Shown: positions 10,804-21,439, counted from the stretch's first letter. The stretch: DNA of 64,000 nucleotides from Idiomarinaceae bacterium (GCA_002685255.1 NYWU01000038.1:1-64000), one strand, 5' to 3'. Translations and numbers: made by a program. Notes: generated from the letters alone by a model not told the origin.

Positions 10804-11967
10804 ATGATGGAATGCCCTATGACGCAAAGGCAATGGTTTAAAATTCACGGATGGTGTTCGCTCCCCATATGGATCGTATTTTGTTTCGTCTGTATCACAG
10901 GCACCATCGCGGTATTTAGCCACGAGTTAACTTGGCTATTTAACGAAAACGCACGTGCTTTAAACCCCAATGATTTAGCGCCAATCGCTATGTCAGAGCG
11001 CGTCGCTGCGGTTAAAGCCCTGTATCCATCCGCACATATAACAACCGTCATGACGTTCGAGTCTTACCTGACCAACGCGGTGATGTTTTCTGCTGACTCC
11101 GTTCCAGCGGGCATAGCTTACGTCAACCAATACACAGGCCAAGTGCAGGAAGTCAATCAAGGTATTACCTTTATCAACTTCATGCGATCTCTGCACGGCT
11201 GGCTACTATTCCCTTGGCAAAGTAGCTACAGCGTCGGCTACTATCTGGTATCGGCGATGTCCTTTGTGATGATGGGTGCCTTAGTCAGCGGCTTGGTTAT
11301 CTACAAACGTTTTTGGCGCGCCTACACGCAACCTAAGATTCGGGTGAAACAAGGTAAAAAGTCGATCCTTTCAGACCTTCACAAACACGCCGGTGCGTGG
11401 TCTATCTGGTTTATCATGATCATGAGTTTGACGGGTCTGTGGTACTTCACGCAACAAGTACTCTGGCATGCGGATATCGATATCGAGCCTCATGCACCGA
11501 CAGTGAATATCAGTGATGTTCCGCGTGGTGAAGCCCCAGCTGAACCCGCTGTCAGCTTTGATCAAGCCATGCAAATCGCACAAGCACAATTCAGTGACCT
11601 ACAACCCAGTTATGTCATGATGCCAGAGCACAATCGCGATATGTATAAGATTATGGGCGGTGGAGACTTCATTTTTTATGATCAGTATTCCTACCGCTTA
11701 GCCATCAACCCATGGACAGGTGAAGTTGCACAGGCTGACTCTCCCGCCAATATGTCACCATTGCAAACCGTCATGCATGTCGTTGATCCATTGCACTATG
11801 GCACTATCGGCGGTATCTGGACCAAAGCGATTTGGTTTGTTTTCGGTCTCATTTTGTCAGCGATGTCGATCACAGGGTTTATGATTTGGAGCTCAAAAAT
11901 AGTACAGGCAGCGCGCGCTAAAAAAGCGGCTAAGCGTGAACAAAAGCTGTCAGAGCAAGGAGCATGA
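10804..11967 (+). CDS. PepSY domain / iron-regulated membrane protein
   Basis: 'KIHGWCSLPIWIVFCFVCITGTIAVF', 'MRSLHGWLLFPW', 'SILSDLHKHAGAWSIWFIMIMSLTGLWYF', 'MHVVDPLHYGTIGGIWTKAIWFVFGLILSAMSITGFMIW'. Confidence 0.88.
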   Translation: MMECPMTQRQWFKIHGWCSLPIWIVFCFVCITGTIAVFSHELTWLFNENARALNPNDLAPIAMSERVAAVKALYPSAHITTVMTFESYLTNAVMFSADSVPAGIAYVNQYTGQVQEVNQGITFINFMRSLHGWLLFPWQSSYSVGYYLVSAMSFVMMGALVSGLVIYKRFWRAYTQPKIRVKQGKKSILSDLHKHAGAWSIWFIMIMSLTGLWYFTQQVLWHADIDIEPHAPTVNISDVPRGEAPAEPAVSFDQAMQIAQAQFSDLQPSYVMMPEHNRDMYKIMGGGDFIFYDQYSYRLAINPWTGEVAQADSPANMSPLQTVMHVVDPLHYGTIGGIWTKAIWFVFGLILSAMSITGFMIWSSKIVQAARAKKAAKREQKLSEQGA

Positions 11968-11968
11968 T

Positions 11969-12445
11969 ATGGCACGTTTGAAGAATACATTTTGGCATCG
12001 TAACAAATTCAAGTTATCGGGTCTGATACTCATACTGCCCATCTATTTTCTGTACGAGTCGTTGCAACCACCGGAATTTCCCGAGGTATGGGAATCAAAA
12101 CCTGTGGGGCAGCTTGAGCTGGCATTGCAGCCAATGAACAATGAACCGCCCTACGCGCACCATGAAGATTGGGTTAAAGATTTCTCAGTTTGGGTCAATG
12201 ATGGCGCTATCAAAAATATCCGCCAAGCCTATATCAATATCGGCCCGCGCCCATTGCCATTGAACCAATTGGAACAAGACGATGTGGGTATTCTACACGG
12301 CAGTGATAGTTTGCAACATGTACACGCCATCGCACCCCAAAAATATTCACCGTCTGATCAGGTGTGGCTGACGTTGCAGAACTGGGATGGTAGTCAACAT
12401 GTTCAATCGTGGTCGTTACCGCCGCAATGGGTTCCCGCGAGTTAA
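11969..12445 (+). CDS. Hypothetical membrane-anchored protein
   Basis: ATG at 11969 (MARLKNTFWHRNKFKLSG...) after 'aaggagcatgat'; one N-terminal TM; coupled to the PepSY gene. Confidence 0.7.
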   Translation: MARLKNTFWHRNKFKLSGLILILPIYFLYESLQPPEFPEVWESKPVGQLELALQPMNNEPPYAHHEDWVKDFSVWVNDGAIKNIRQAYINIGPRPLPLNQLEQDDVGILHGSDSLQHVHAIAPQKYSPSDQVWLTLQNWDGSQHVQSWSLPPQWVPAS

Positions 12446-12517
12446 TGTAAATTACACTAGCCAATTTCCGTACTTTTGATTACTCTGCCACTATAACTCG
12501 TTGATGGAGTCATCCAT

Positions 12518-13870
12518 TTGCGCATTGATCGTGTATTTCGAAAGCTTGCAAACACGCTACCCTTCATGATGGCGTTCATCGATACTGAACGCCGCTATCA
12601 GTTCGTTAACGAGCGCTATGAACAGTTCTTTGACGTCAAGCTCGACGAGCTTAAAGGCAAGTTGGTCGCCGAAGTGCTCGGTGAGCAATCTTACAAGCGT
12701 ATCTCTAAAATCCATTCCAAAGTGCTCGCGGGTGAAGACGTTTCACTGCGGGAAAAAGTGACGCTCCGTAATGGGCGTGTATTACAGCTTGAAATTAAGT
12801 ATGTCCCAAACCAAAACCAACGTACGGGGCAAATTAACGGATTTTTCGCCATTATTAACGACGTCACTCATTACGCATCGGCATCCGAAGTATTACGCGC
12901 CGTCCATGATGTGATGAACCGACAATCAATGGGATTATCCACCGATCGCATTACCAAACTGCTCAAACTCGGCTGTGAATACTTAAATACCGATATCGGT
13001 ATTGTAAGCCGAGTGGTTGATAATGAGTATACTGTTAAATACGCGTGGTCCACCGGTGATCCTATTCCCCCCGGGACACAGTTTGAACTCGGTAATACGT
13101 ACTGCTCGGTCACTTTGGCGGCGAGTGATGTGATTGCTACACGTCACGCCTCAACGAGTAAGGAGTTCAGCGGACACCCGTGCTATGCTGCGTTTAAATT
13201 AGAGACTTATCTCGGTCTGCCAATCCGTATCAACGGGAAAGTATGGGGCACGCTCAATTTTTCTAGTCAAACCTCGCGCGGCGCGCCCTTTACCGATCTC
13301 GATAAAGAGCTCATGGGTCTTCTCTGCTCGGCAATAGAAACGTTGATTATCAACAACTCAAAGACCGATCGCCTCGAGCGCCTCGCCTATACCGACTTTC
13401 TCACAGGGCTCAGTAACCGCTTATTCATTAATGAGTTCTTTGAGCGTTTGGTCTATCAAAATCGTGAACGGTTGAACCAGTACTACTGCGTATTAGTCGA
13501 TATTGACCACTTTAAACAGCTCAACGATCAATTTGGTCACGACGCCGGAGATGCTGTATTGCAAGCGGTCGCGCTTGAGTTCACCGACAGCCTGCGCAAT
13601 GATGATGTATGTGCTCGCGTTGGTGGTGAGGAATTCATGTTACTTATACACGCTGACGACAGAGTCGATATTAAACGCGTAGTTGAGCGCCTCCGCCAAG
13701 ACATAGAAAACTTAAAAATAGAACATGATGACGAAATAATTACCACGACGGTATCTATCGGTGTTACTAAATTGCAAGAGCAAGACAGCTTCAACCTTGC
13801 GTATAAACGAGCCGATAAGGCGCTTTACCAAAGTAAATCGGACGGTCGCAACTGTACGCGTTGGAACTAA
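12518..13870 (+). CDS. PAS-GAF-GGDEF diguanylate cyclase
   Basis: PAS 'LPFMMAFIDTERRYQFVNERYEQFF'; 'YTDFLTGLSNRLFINEFF', 'CARVGGEEFMLLI'. Confidence 0.9.
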   Translation: MRIDRVFRKLANTLPFMMAFIDTERRYQFVNERYEQFFDVKLDELKGKLVAEVLGEQSYKRISKIHSKVLAGEDVSLREKVTLRNGRVLQLEIKYVPNQNQRTGQINGFFAIINDVTHYASASEVLRAVHDVMNRQSMGLSTDRITKLLKLGCEYLNTDIGIVSRVVDNEYTVKYAWSTGDPIPPGTQFELGNTYCSVTLAASDVIATRHASTSKEFSGHPCYAAFKLETYLGLPIRINGKVWGTLNFSSQTSRGAPFTDLDKELMGLLCSAIETLIINNSKTDRLERLAYTDFLTGLSNRLFINEFFERLVYQNRERLNQYYCVLVDIDHFKQLNDQFGHDAGDAVLQAVALEFTDSLRNDDVCARVGGEEFMLLIHADDRVDIKRVVERLRQDIENLKIEHDDEIITTTVSIGVTKLQEQDSFNLAYKRADKALYQSKSDGRNCTRWN

Positions 13871-14024
13871 CCTTAAATTTTTCTTAAAAGCGGTGATCTA
13901 AAGTCAGCACCTGAGACTAAATTACTACTCAATCGTTCTTAAAAATCGTAAGTTCAACAAGCTTTTTTAAAGTTGTTCAAAAAAAAGTCGAACAATAAGA
14001 AGCTCTCTAATTGAGTATGACAAC

Positions 14025-15275
14025 ATGGCAAAACTAACCTCTCGCTCTATCGTGGATATTCTCGGTGCCATTATCGCCGATGAACTTGGACGTATGCGCA
14101 TGGGCGATGAACAGCTCTGGAAAGGTCGCCAGTGGCAACCCAACACCCAAATAGTCTTTGCCAGCAAAGCAACCGATGATGCACAGGAAGTCATCGTCGA
14201 TTCGTTCGAATGGATGTCCATTGCTAGCCGCGTCGTTGAGTTTTTTCAGCTCGACAGCAGTGGATTAGAAGATTACCTGTTACGTTTCTCAACGTTACAA
14301 CAATGGGCAGAGGTAATAGAAACGAGTCGTGAAGATCATCAACTCGATATCACCTTTTGCTCATCGGGTTCGGTCGCACAGGTGTCACATCACCGCCATG
14401 ATTGGATGGCGTTGCTCGCCGAAGCGCAATTTTTCATCGATTTTATTAAGCGTCATGATGTCGAAGTTCAGCGCGTCGTTAGTTTTGTACCACCGCACCA
14501 TATCTACGGTTTTATCTTTTCAGTACTCATACCCGAACTCCTCGACATACCGGTCGTAAGAGGCCACAAGGCGTTTTCAATGACCCAAGCACAGCAACTT
14601 AAAAACAATGACCTGCTGATTGGGTTTCCCGCCGCTTTTGAACAGTTTGTACAGATGGAAACGGCCTTTCCTCAAGCCGCCAATGCCATCTGCTCAACGG
14701 GGCCCTGCGCACCTGCAGTACTGAACGCACTGACTCGTAATGGACTCAACAGTGTATTCGAGATCTATGGTAGTACCGAGACCGCAGGTGTTGGTATTCG
14801 CAATGATCCTAATCAGCCTTACCAACTTGTGCCGCGTTGGATCAAGCAAGGCACACAACAACTAATGGATAATCTATCGCGCGAACTCATTGACTTACCT
14901 GATAGCATCCAATGGCATGGTCCCGGTTTATTTGAGCCGCTAAAACGCAATGACGATACACTTTCAATCTGCGGTAAATCAGTCCATCCAGACACTATCG
15001 CTGAGGTAATCCGCCAACATCCCAATATCAGTGATGCACGCGTGCGCCTTAATCATGCTCATGAGAGCCACTCCCTCAAAGCACTGCTGATAGCCGACCC
15101 AGAACAACGCTCAGGTCAGTCAGAAACGTTGATCGCACAAGTGCGTACGTGGCTTGCCGATAAGCTTGAACCGCATGAGCTACCTAAACGTTTCGCTGTG
15201 CGTGACTCCATTCCAACCAACGAGCTCGGTAAGGAAATCGATTGGGACTCACAGCCTGATTTAATGCGCCGTTAA
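14025..15275 (+). CDS. AMP-binding (acyl-CoA synthetase-like) enzyme
   Basis: 'ITFCSSGSVAQVSHHRHDW', 'PHHIYGFIFSVLIPELLDIPVVR', 'FEIYGSTETAGVGIR', C-terminal 'LPKRFAVRDSIPTNELGKEI'. Confidence 0.8.
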   Translation: MAKLTSRSIVDILGAIIADELGRMRMGDEQLWKGRQWQPNTQIVFASKATDDAQEVIVDSFEWMSIASRVVEFFQLDSSGLEDYLLRFSTLQQWAEVIETSREDHQLDITFCSSGSVAQVSHHRHDWMALLAEAQFFIDFIKRHDVEVQRVVSFVPPHHIYGFIFSVLIPELLDIPVVRGHKAFSMTQAQQLKNNDLLIGFPAAFEQFVQMETAFPQAANAICSTGPCAPAVLNALTRNGLNSVFEIYGSTETAGVGIRNDPNQPYQLVPRWIKQGTQQLMDNLSRELIDLPDSIQWHGPGLFEPLKRNDDTLSICGKSVHPDTIAEVIRQHPNISDARVRLNHAHESHSLKALLIADPEQRSGQSETLIAQVRTWLADKLEPHELPKRFAVRDSIPTNELGKEIDWDSQPDLMRR

Positions 15276-16183
15276 TAGGCACTGATGGCTTGTTGCGACT
15301 GACACAGCTCGACAAGCCAGTCCCTCAAAACTTGAATAGAACTGCGATTGGAAAGCGTGCTCGGCACCACAAAATAAAAGCTATCGCCCGTTTTAAGTCC
15401 ATGCATAGGTAACCTGACTAACTCTTGCTCACGCTCCCGCTGCGTCGTCATAAACTCATTCAATAGCGCGATACCGTGGCTATGTTTAGCAGCTTCAGCG
15501 GCCAATAATAAATGACTAAAATGATGCACCTTGGCACTGCTAGGTAAGCGCTTCCCGCCTTGTTTAAACCACATTTTCCAATCATAGCCAGGCGTTGCAT
15601 GGGCAAACGTATAAGTGGCTGAGAGTAATGGAAAGGCGAGTAAAGCACTTGGATCGCGCAGTTCGTCTAGCCGCGACCGAATGTCGTAAGAGCAATACGG
15701 ATATAAATATTCGTCGTACAAATGGGTCACTTCAAAACCGCTCTTAGGCGGTTGTGTCGTTATAAAGCAATCCGCTAACGCGCGTTCGAAGCCACCGTCT
15801 TCGGTAAGCATGGTGAGTGTTAAATCAACATTTGGGTAGCGTTGCCGGAAACGATCAACCGCTGGGATTAACCACTTCACCGCCAATGAACCATAAGAAG
15901 CAAGACGCACGAACCCTGCATCGCCGTGCTGCAGTTGCGAAAACTCACGCTCTATTTGCGCGAGCGGCTCCTCGATATTTTGGTAAAAGGCTTCTCCCGC
16001 TGCGGTGAGCAACAACTGCCGCCCTTTACGAATAAACAAAGCTTGCCCTAACCGCTCCTCTAACAGTTTAATTTGGTGACTCACCGCGCTTTGCGATACG
16101 AATAACTCCTCAGCGGCTTTAGAAAAGCTGCCTCGGCGGGCTACCATGGCGAAATAATGGATCGATCTAAACGGTACACTCAT
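15272..16183 (-). CDS. LysR-family regulator (GcvA-like)
   Basis: 'RSIHYFAMVARRGSFSKAAEELFVSQSAVSHQIKLLEERLGQALFIRKGRQLLLTAAG'. Confidence 0.9.
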   Translation of the reverse strand: MSVPFRSIHYFAMVARRGSFSKAAEELFVSQSAVSHQIKLLEERLGQALFIRKGRQLLLTAAGEAFYQNIEEPLAQIEREFSQLQHGDAGFVRLASYGSLAVKWLIPAVDRFRQRYPNVDLTLTMLTEDGGFERALADCFITTQPPKSGFEVTHLYDEYLYPYCSYDIRSRLDELRDPSALLAFPLLSATYTFAHATPGYDWKMWFKQGGKRLPSSAKVHHFSHLLLAAEAAKHSHGIALLNEFMTTQREREQELVRLPMHGLKTGDSFYFVVPSTLSNRSSIQVLRDWLVELCQSQQAISAY

Positions 16184-16292
16184 ACACTAGCATCTAAATT
16201 ACTCATAGCTACTAGATTTTAATATCATTTTTAATAATATCAAACACACTTTATCCTAACCCCATCTTCAACAACTCATCAGGGGGTTCATC

Positions 16293-17147
16293 ATGGATAA
16301 AGCCTTAATTGCTGCAGTGTTATGGTTGGTGTTAGGCAATAATGTCGCGATTCTATCGGACTCACTGATTAAGATGTTGGACAGCTTCGACGCGCCGTTT
16401 CAATTTGTCTTATTACGGCAAGTCAGTGCAGTACTTATCCTGCTGCCGCTTATTAAACTGCGTGGCGAAAGATTGGCACCCAAAGGTTTGCGTTGGCATG
16501 CAGCGCGTGCTCATATCTGGCTATTCGGCACTGCCTTGATGGTACTGTCACTCACCACTCTGCCGCTTGCTACTGCCAATGCGTTATTTTACGCAGCGCC
16601 CATGCTGACAGTCATCATCGCGCGCATGGCATTTAAAGAGCGCGTTACGTGGCACAGTACCGTCACTGTCGGGCTGGGGATGCTGGGCGTGCTCATTATT
16701 GTGAACCCCACTGAATTTAACCCATTTGCCGTCGCGGCGTTATTGGTAGCGGGTAGCTTGGCCGTTAATAACCTGCTGATCAAAAAGCTGCCGCGCGAAC
16801 ACGGTATTTTACAGACCTTGTTCCTAACCAACCTGCTGGGACTCCCAGTGGGCATTGCGATGGCGATTTGGGAAGGTGCAGCGTTTGAATGGCAACGTCT
16901 ACTGTTTGCCACCGGTTCGACCCTGTTTATTATGATTTATGCTGCTACCTGTATCTACGCTTATCGGGCGGTCGATAGCGCAAAAGTCACCAGCGCCGAA
17001 TATACAGGTCTGATTGGCGCCGTTGCGATTGGTATGGTGTTTTTTGCTGAACAGCCAGGGCTTAACTTCTATATCGGCTCAGCGATGATTGTTGCGCCAC
17101 TGATATGGCAAAGCTGGGCGTTACAGAAAAAACCAGCGACTTCTTAA
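16293..17147 (+). CDS. DMT/EamA-family transporter
   Basis: Ten hydrophobic helices; duplicated EamA-type sequence 'TTLPLATANALFYAAPMLTVIIARMAFKERVTW'. Confidence 0.87.
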   Translation: MDKALIAAVLWLVLGNNVAILSDSLIKMLDSFDAPFQFVLLRQVSAVLILLPLIKLRGERLAPKGLRWHAARAHIWLFGTALMVLSLTTLPLATANALFYAAPMLTVIIARMAFKERVTWHSTVTVGLGMLGVLIIVNPTEFNPFAVAALLVAGSLAVNNLLIKKLPREHGILQTLFLTNLLGLPVGIAMAIWEGAAFEWQRLLFATGSTLFIMIYAATCIYAYRAVDSAKVTSAEYTGLIGAVAIGMVFFAEQPGLNFYIGSAMIVAPLIWQSWALQKKPATS

Positions 17148-17163
17148 CCGAAGTCGCTGCTAC
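17134..17163. repeat. Perfect 10-bp dyad between convergent genes, possible third GTAG-headed REP type or terminator
   Basis: CAGCGACTTC-ttaacc-GAAGTCGCTG followed by CTAC; on the minus strand GTAG-CAGCGACTTC...GAAGTCGCTG. Confidence 0.5.
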
Positions 17164-17168
17164 AGCTG

Positions 17169-18023
17169 CTATTCATACAGCTTGGCGACCACCGTCATGT
17201 TCCATTCGCCCAATTGTTGCTCTTGCGCCTCATTAAACACCGTGCGTGCTGCTGAGGTCATTGGCGCGACTTGGTCGGCTGCTTGCAAACAATAGCCCAG
17301 ATCTTTTTCAATCAAATCAACCGGAAACTGAGGATCATACGCTTCGCTTACCATGGATTTGCGCACGATACCTGCGGTCTTGCTCCATACCGGTGTCGTC
17401 GATACCGCCTCGAGGATCGCATCCGGGTCTTGCCCTTGTCGCTTGAGCATGCCAATCAACTCTGCAATCGTCGTTACTTGAATACCCATTAAGGTGTTAG
17501 TCACTAATTTGGCAAGTGCGCCGGAGCCCATCTCTCCGGTGTGATTGACTTTTTTTCCCATCAGCGATAAGACAGGTTCGGCGCGTTTTACCAAATGGGC
17601 ATCACCGCCCACTAAATAGACTAACTCTGCATTCTGTGCTTGCGGACGCGAGCCTGATACGGGCGCCTCAATCAATTGTTTACCGCGTTGTTGAGCCTGC
17701 TGTGCCAGCTCTTTTACCCAGTCCACTGACAAAGTAGAGCTCTCAATCGCAATCGCATCATCGCTCATGCCTTTAAAAGCGCCGGTTTGCTCATCCAACC
17801 AAACCGCTGCAGAGGCATCATCATCACGCACCATCGCAATCACGAGTTCGGCGCCTTGTGCTGCCTCAGCCGGCGTATCAGCCCATTGAGCGCCTTGTTC
17901 AAGCAACGGCTTAGCTCGGGATTCAGTGCGATTCCAAACCGTCAAAGAATGTCCTGCATCAATGAGATGCTGCGCCATGCGAATACCCATCGCCCCTAAG
18001 CCTAAAAATGCAATCTGTGTCAT
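17169..18023 (-). CDS. NAD(P)-dependent oxidoreductase, beta-hydroxyacid (3-hydroxyisobutyrate) dehydrogenase family
   Basis: 'IAFLGLGAMGIRMAQHLIDAGHSLTVWNRT', 'IEAPVSGSRPQAQNAELVYLVGG', 'MGSGALAKLVTNTLMG'. Confidence 0.9.
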   Translation of the reverse strand: MTQIAFLGLGAMGIRMAQHLIDAGHSLTVWNRTESRAKPLLEQGAQWADTPAEAAQGAELVIAMVRDDDASAAVWLDEQTGAFKGMSDDAIAIESSTLSVDWVKELAQQAQQRGKQLIEAPVSGSRPQAQNAELVYLVGGDAHLVKRAEPVLSLMGKKVNHTGEMGSGALAKLVTNTLMGIQVTTIAELIGMLKRQGQDPDAILEAVSTTPVWSKTAGIVRKSMVSEAYDPQFPVDLIEKDLGYCLQAADQVAPMTSAARTVFNEAQEQQLGEWNMTVVAKLYE

Positions 18024-18141
18024 ATTTACACCTTAATATTTGCCAAAACGAGCTAAGTAGTGTCAGTGTACTACGTATAACGAACGATTTTGATTAGCCA
18101 TTAGTATCGAATGGTCTACAAATTAAGGAAGCCACCCAATT

Positions 18142-18771
18142 ATGAAACGTATTTTCCAATTCCTCCTCAAAGGGTTAGCCATTTTGCTACCGATTATTGT
18201 CACCATCATGTTGGCGCGTTGGTTGCTCGTCACAGTGGAGACATGGTTGAGTCCGATTTGGAAAGCCTTGTTAGGCGAGAGCTATTACTTTCCGGGGCTC
18301 GCGTTCGCTAGCTTTCTATTACTTGCAGTACTCATTGGCTTTACCTCGCAATGGTCATTTTTGCAGTCCATTTGGCAATTACCAGGTAAGTTGATGAACA
18401 AATTGCCCCTGCTACGCAACCTATACGGCACCATTAACGATATATTCGATATGATGCAGGGCAAAGACTTTGCCGATGAGTCCGTCGTGCTAGTGACTAT
18501 GCCGGGCAGTAAAATGCAACTGATCGGTATCGTCACCAAACGCAGTGATAAAAAAGCAAAAGACAAAAACGATAAGTTAGTGAATATCATGCCAGACGAC
18601 CATGTCGCCGTATTCCTGCCAATGGCCTACAACGTGGGTGGTTACATGATTATGGTGCCAAAAGACTGCGTTCAATCGATCGATATGAAGCCGGCTGATG
18701 CTCTGCAATTGACAATCAGCGCAGGACTTGGCAAGAGCCAAGGCAACTTCAAATCAGATGACAACGACTAA
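18142..18771 (+). CDS. DUF502 family membrane protein
   Basis: 'FLLKGLAILLPIIVTIMLARWLL', 'LPLLRNLYGTINDIFDMMQGKDF', 'HVAVFLPMAYNVGGYMIMVPKD'. Confidence 0.82.
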   Translation: MKRIFQFLLKGLAILLPIIVTIMLARWLLVTVETWLSPIWKALLGESYYFPGLAFASFLLLAVLIGFTSQWSFLQSIWQLPGKLMNKLPLLRNLYGTINDIFDMMQGKDFADESVVLVTMPGSKMQLIGIVTKRSDKKAKDKNDKLVNIMPDDHVAVFLPMAYNVGGYMIMVPKDCVQSIDMKPADALQLTISAGLGKSQGNFKSDDND

Positions 18772-20123
18772 ACGGGCCGTTGATTGGCTTTGTCTCGGTA
18801 CATCGCCTGATCGGCGCGAATAAGGATATCCTTAACGCTACTTTCAGGCGCATTGAAGACTGCGACGCCAATACTAAGCGAGGGACGGATGCTGGCTTTA
18901 CCCCACGCCAATGCGCGCTGTTCAATTTTCTGTCTTAATGACTCAGCTAACCGTTGCGCGCTGTCCTCATTCTTAATGCGGTGCATAATCACGACAAACT
19001 CATCACCTCCTAATCGTGCGACGATATCAGTCATTCGCACGCCACTCAGGATCTCATGAGCGACCAATCTCAGTAATTGATCACCTGCCTCGTGCCCATA
19101 AGTATCATTGACTTCTTTAAAGCCATTGAGATCAATATTTACAACAGCAAAGGCTTGTCGCCCCTGATTAAGCTCCGTTAACTTATCTAAATGAGCCATA
19201 ACAAAACGGCGATTATATAAGCCCGTTAGCTCATCTTCATGAGCAAACCTACGCACCACACGATAAGATCGCCAGAGCGCGAAAACGGCCGCAAATATTA
19301 GAAAGCCAATCATTAGCAAACCAATACGCAGTGCCATTAATTGCCGAGACAAAGTGACCGGAATCTCTGTATCAAACTGAGCACCAACGACCCACTCACC
19401 ATTGGGGATATTAATGACCGAAGTGAAGTCGGTGTCTTCAAAAATCTGCTGGTCACCGAAAAACACCGCGCCCTCCATCCCTTCGGCATCAACACCTCGA
19501 ATAGCTACAGGTTCATCACTCAAGTCGGCAAACCCTGAAACCTCCATCAGCGAAGGATAATCGATAACTACACTGATACTCCCCCAGTAATCGTTGTTCA
19601 CCGGATAGTCATTAAAAACAGGAAACCGTGCTATTACAGCTTTACCACCCTGAACAAGCTCGAGTGGGCCAGATAAGAACACGTCTTGTAATTCACGTGC
19701 TTTTAAGACGGTGCGATATTGGTTGGGCGTTGACCTGAAATCAAGACCTATTGCACGCTCATTACCTTGTGGAGGGTAGTTCAGTAGAATAACATCATTA
19801 GGTGCAATACCCACGTTACGCACATGAGTTGACTTGCTCATCAACTTTTCACCTAACTCTGTCCAATTTTGTATGGCCAGTTGCGGGTCGATTGTGATCA
19901 CAGTGGCTAAGCTGTCAGCCAAAAACACGTCGCGAAATAACTCGGCCTCTAACTTTGACTTTGCCAAAGACACGACTTCGCGAAGTCGTTCGTTCTGCTT
20001 AGTAAGTTCGCGTTCTTTGAGCAAACCAACCACTGTACTCGTGGCTTGGTAAACAACCACAGAGTAAATTAGAAAAACAATAACACCGATAATATACTGC
20101 TTTTTCTTCACATCGACACCCAT
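18768..20123 (-). CDS. Periplasmic-sensor diguanylate cyclase (GGDEF)
   Basis: Two TM segments flanking a ~250 aa periplasmic domain; 'HEDELTGLYNRRFVMAHLD', 'VARLGGDEFVVIM'. Confidence 0.9.
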   Translation of the reverse strand: MGVDVKKKQYIIGVIVFLIYSVVVYQATSTVVGLLKERELTKQNERLREVVSLAKSKLEAELFRDVFLADSLATVITIDPQLAIQNWTELGEKLMSKSTHVRNVGIAPNDVILLNYPPQGNERAIGLDFRSTPNQYRTVLKARELQDVFLSGPLELVQGGKAVIARFPVFNDYPVNNDYWGSISVVIDYPSLMEVSGFADLSDEPVAIRGVDAEGMEGAVFFGDQQIFEDTDFTSVINIPNGEWVVGAQFDTEIPVTLSRQLMALRIGLLMIGFLIFAAVFALWRSYRVVRRFAHEDELTGLYNRRFVMAHLDKLTELNQGRQAFAVVNIDLNGFKEVNDTYGHEAGDQLLRLVAHEILSGVRMTDIVARLGGDEFVVIMHRIKNEDSAQRLAESLRQKIEQRALAWGKASIRPSLSIGVAVFNAPESSVKDILIRADQAMYRDKANQRPV

Positions 20124-20229
20124 CGCTGGATTTAGAATAATTTAATATTTTTGAATCATACGTTCAAAAATAGCGAAAGGTCACCGTTATAACAAAAATT
20201 ATGGCGTGTAGTAAAATGTTGTTTTATTG

Positions 20230-20487
20230 TTAATCCAGGGTGGCAAGGCTCATCCAAATTGCCAAACTCGCGATGACAACCGCCGAGCTACCAATCCAAC
20301 GCGCACGGGTGGGCGTATGGGAAAACGCAATCAATGCAGCGCCTGTCAGCATTAGAAGAAAAGCCATAACGACAAAATCAATAGGCGTCCAGTTGACTTC
20401 TTCTGAAAACTGCATTGCCACTGCCGGAATAGCTAAAATGACCACAGTCACACACACCACAACCAACCATTTACTCGACTCTCGCAC
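20230..20487 (-). CDS. Small membrane protein
   Basis: 85 aa with three hydrophobic segments; in a row of three same-strand small membrane ORFs. Confidence 0.55.
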   Translation of the reverse strand: MRESSKWLVVVCVTVVILAIPAVAMQFSEEVNWTPIDFVVMAFLLMLTGAALIAFSHTPTRARWIGSSAVVIASLAIWMSLATLD

Positions 20488-20505
20488 GGTATTTTCCTCT
20501 CAACG

Positions 20506-20700
20506 TTATTGACCGACAGACTTGTTCTTAAACACGATATAGCCTATTAACGTCAGTAACTGCACAATGATATAGCCAGCCATGGTGGGAAACGAGCCAT
20601 CTGCAAGCACCACCATGCCAAAAATGATTAGAGGGAAACAGACAATAAATAGTTCAAATAAAGCGCGTTTGACCCACGTGCCCTTTTCCTGTTCAGACAT
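20506..20700 (-). CDS. Small membrane protein
   Basis: 64 aa, two TM segments, 'aggttttatg'-type start context. Confidence 0.55.
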   Translation of the reverse strand: MSEQEKGTWVKRALFELFIVCFPLIIFGMVVLADGSFPTMAGYIIVQLLTLIGYIVFKNKSVGQ

Positions 20701-20724
20701 AAAACCTCCAGTACGCTAAGCACT

Positions 20725-21015
20725 TCAATAACCTTTAAAAAAGCCCGCAATCTCTTTTCCTTTTGCGTGCTCACTTTGCGCTAAAAACAGTTGGTAGAGA
20801 TTATGTTTGATGAGCTTGCGTCGAAGCAAGAATAAATTGACAGAAATATAAGCGGTCAGCGTGAATAAGGTGAGACCAACGAGCAACATTGCTAATGTAA
20901 GCAGAGGAAGATGATAAGCGCTTAACAACAGCGTAAAAAACACCGCGCCGGATACTAAGCTCATTTCCCATTTAATGGCGCTAAGCGCTACTATTAAAAC
21001 TTTTAAGTTCAACAT
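20725..21015 (-). CDS. Small membrane protein
   Basis: 96 aa, two TM segments. Confidence 0.5.
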   Translation of the reverse strand: MLNLKVLIVALSAIKWEMSLVSGAVFFTLLLSAYHLPLLTLAMLLVGLTLFTLTAYISVNLFLLRRKLIKHNLYQLFLAQSEHAKGKEIAGFFKGY

Positions 21016-21157
21016 ACGACATTATTGTTGTTTTTATTTAACGATTTAAACTTGTAAGCACCGCGTAAATGTCTGAACGATCACTTCAAACAGTGTTTAC
21101 ACTAAAATAACAATCATCCATATTGTAGGAATCAGATTACAAAATCAAGGATGTCCA

Positions 21158-21439
21158 ATGAATAAAATCATGTTTGTATTGGCACTGATCGCCAGTCTAT
21201 CAGCGTGTGAGAGTCATCAAGCTGAGCCCTATCAAAAAGACCGCTCGGTCGAATCTCGGGATGAATACAACGGCCTTGAAGGTATGGAGCAGTATCAAAA
21301 AGATGAAATTGAACGGATGAAAACCGATAAGTCCGAGGCCTGCCAACAAGCACAAATCGATCTCGCCGAAGCAGAAAGTGAGGGCGATACAAAACGCATC
21401 AAGCGTTTAAAAGCACTGGTAGAGGACGTGTGCAACTAA
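21158..21439 (+). CDS. Hypothetical lipoprotein
   Basis: Lipobox 'LIASLSACES'; charged helical C-terminus. Confidence 0.65.
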   Translation: MNKIMFVLALIASLSACESHQAEPYQKDRSVESRDEYNGLEGMEQYQKDEIERMKTDKSEACQQAQIDLAEAESEGDTKRIKRLKALVEDVCN

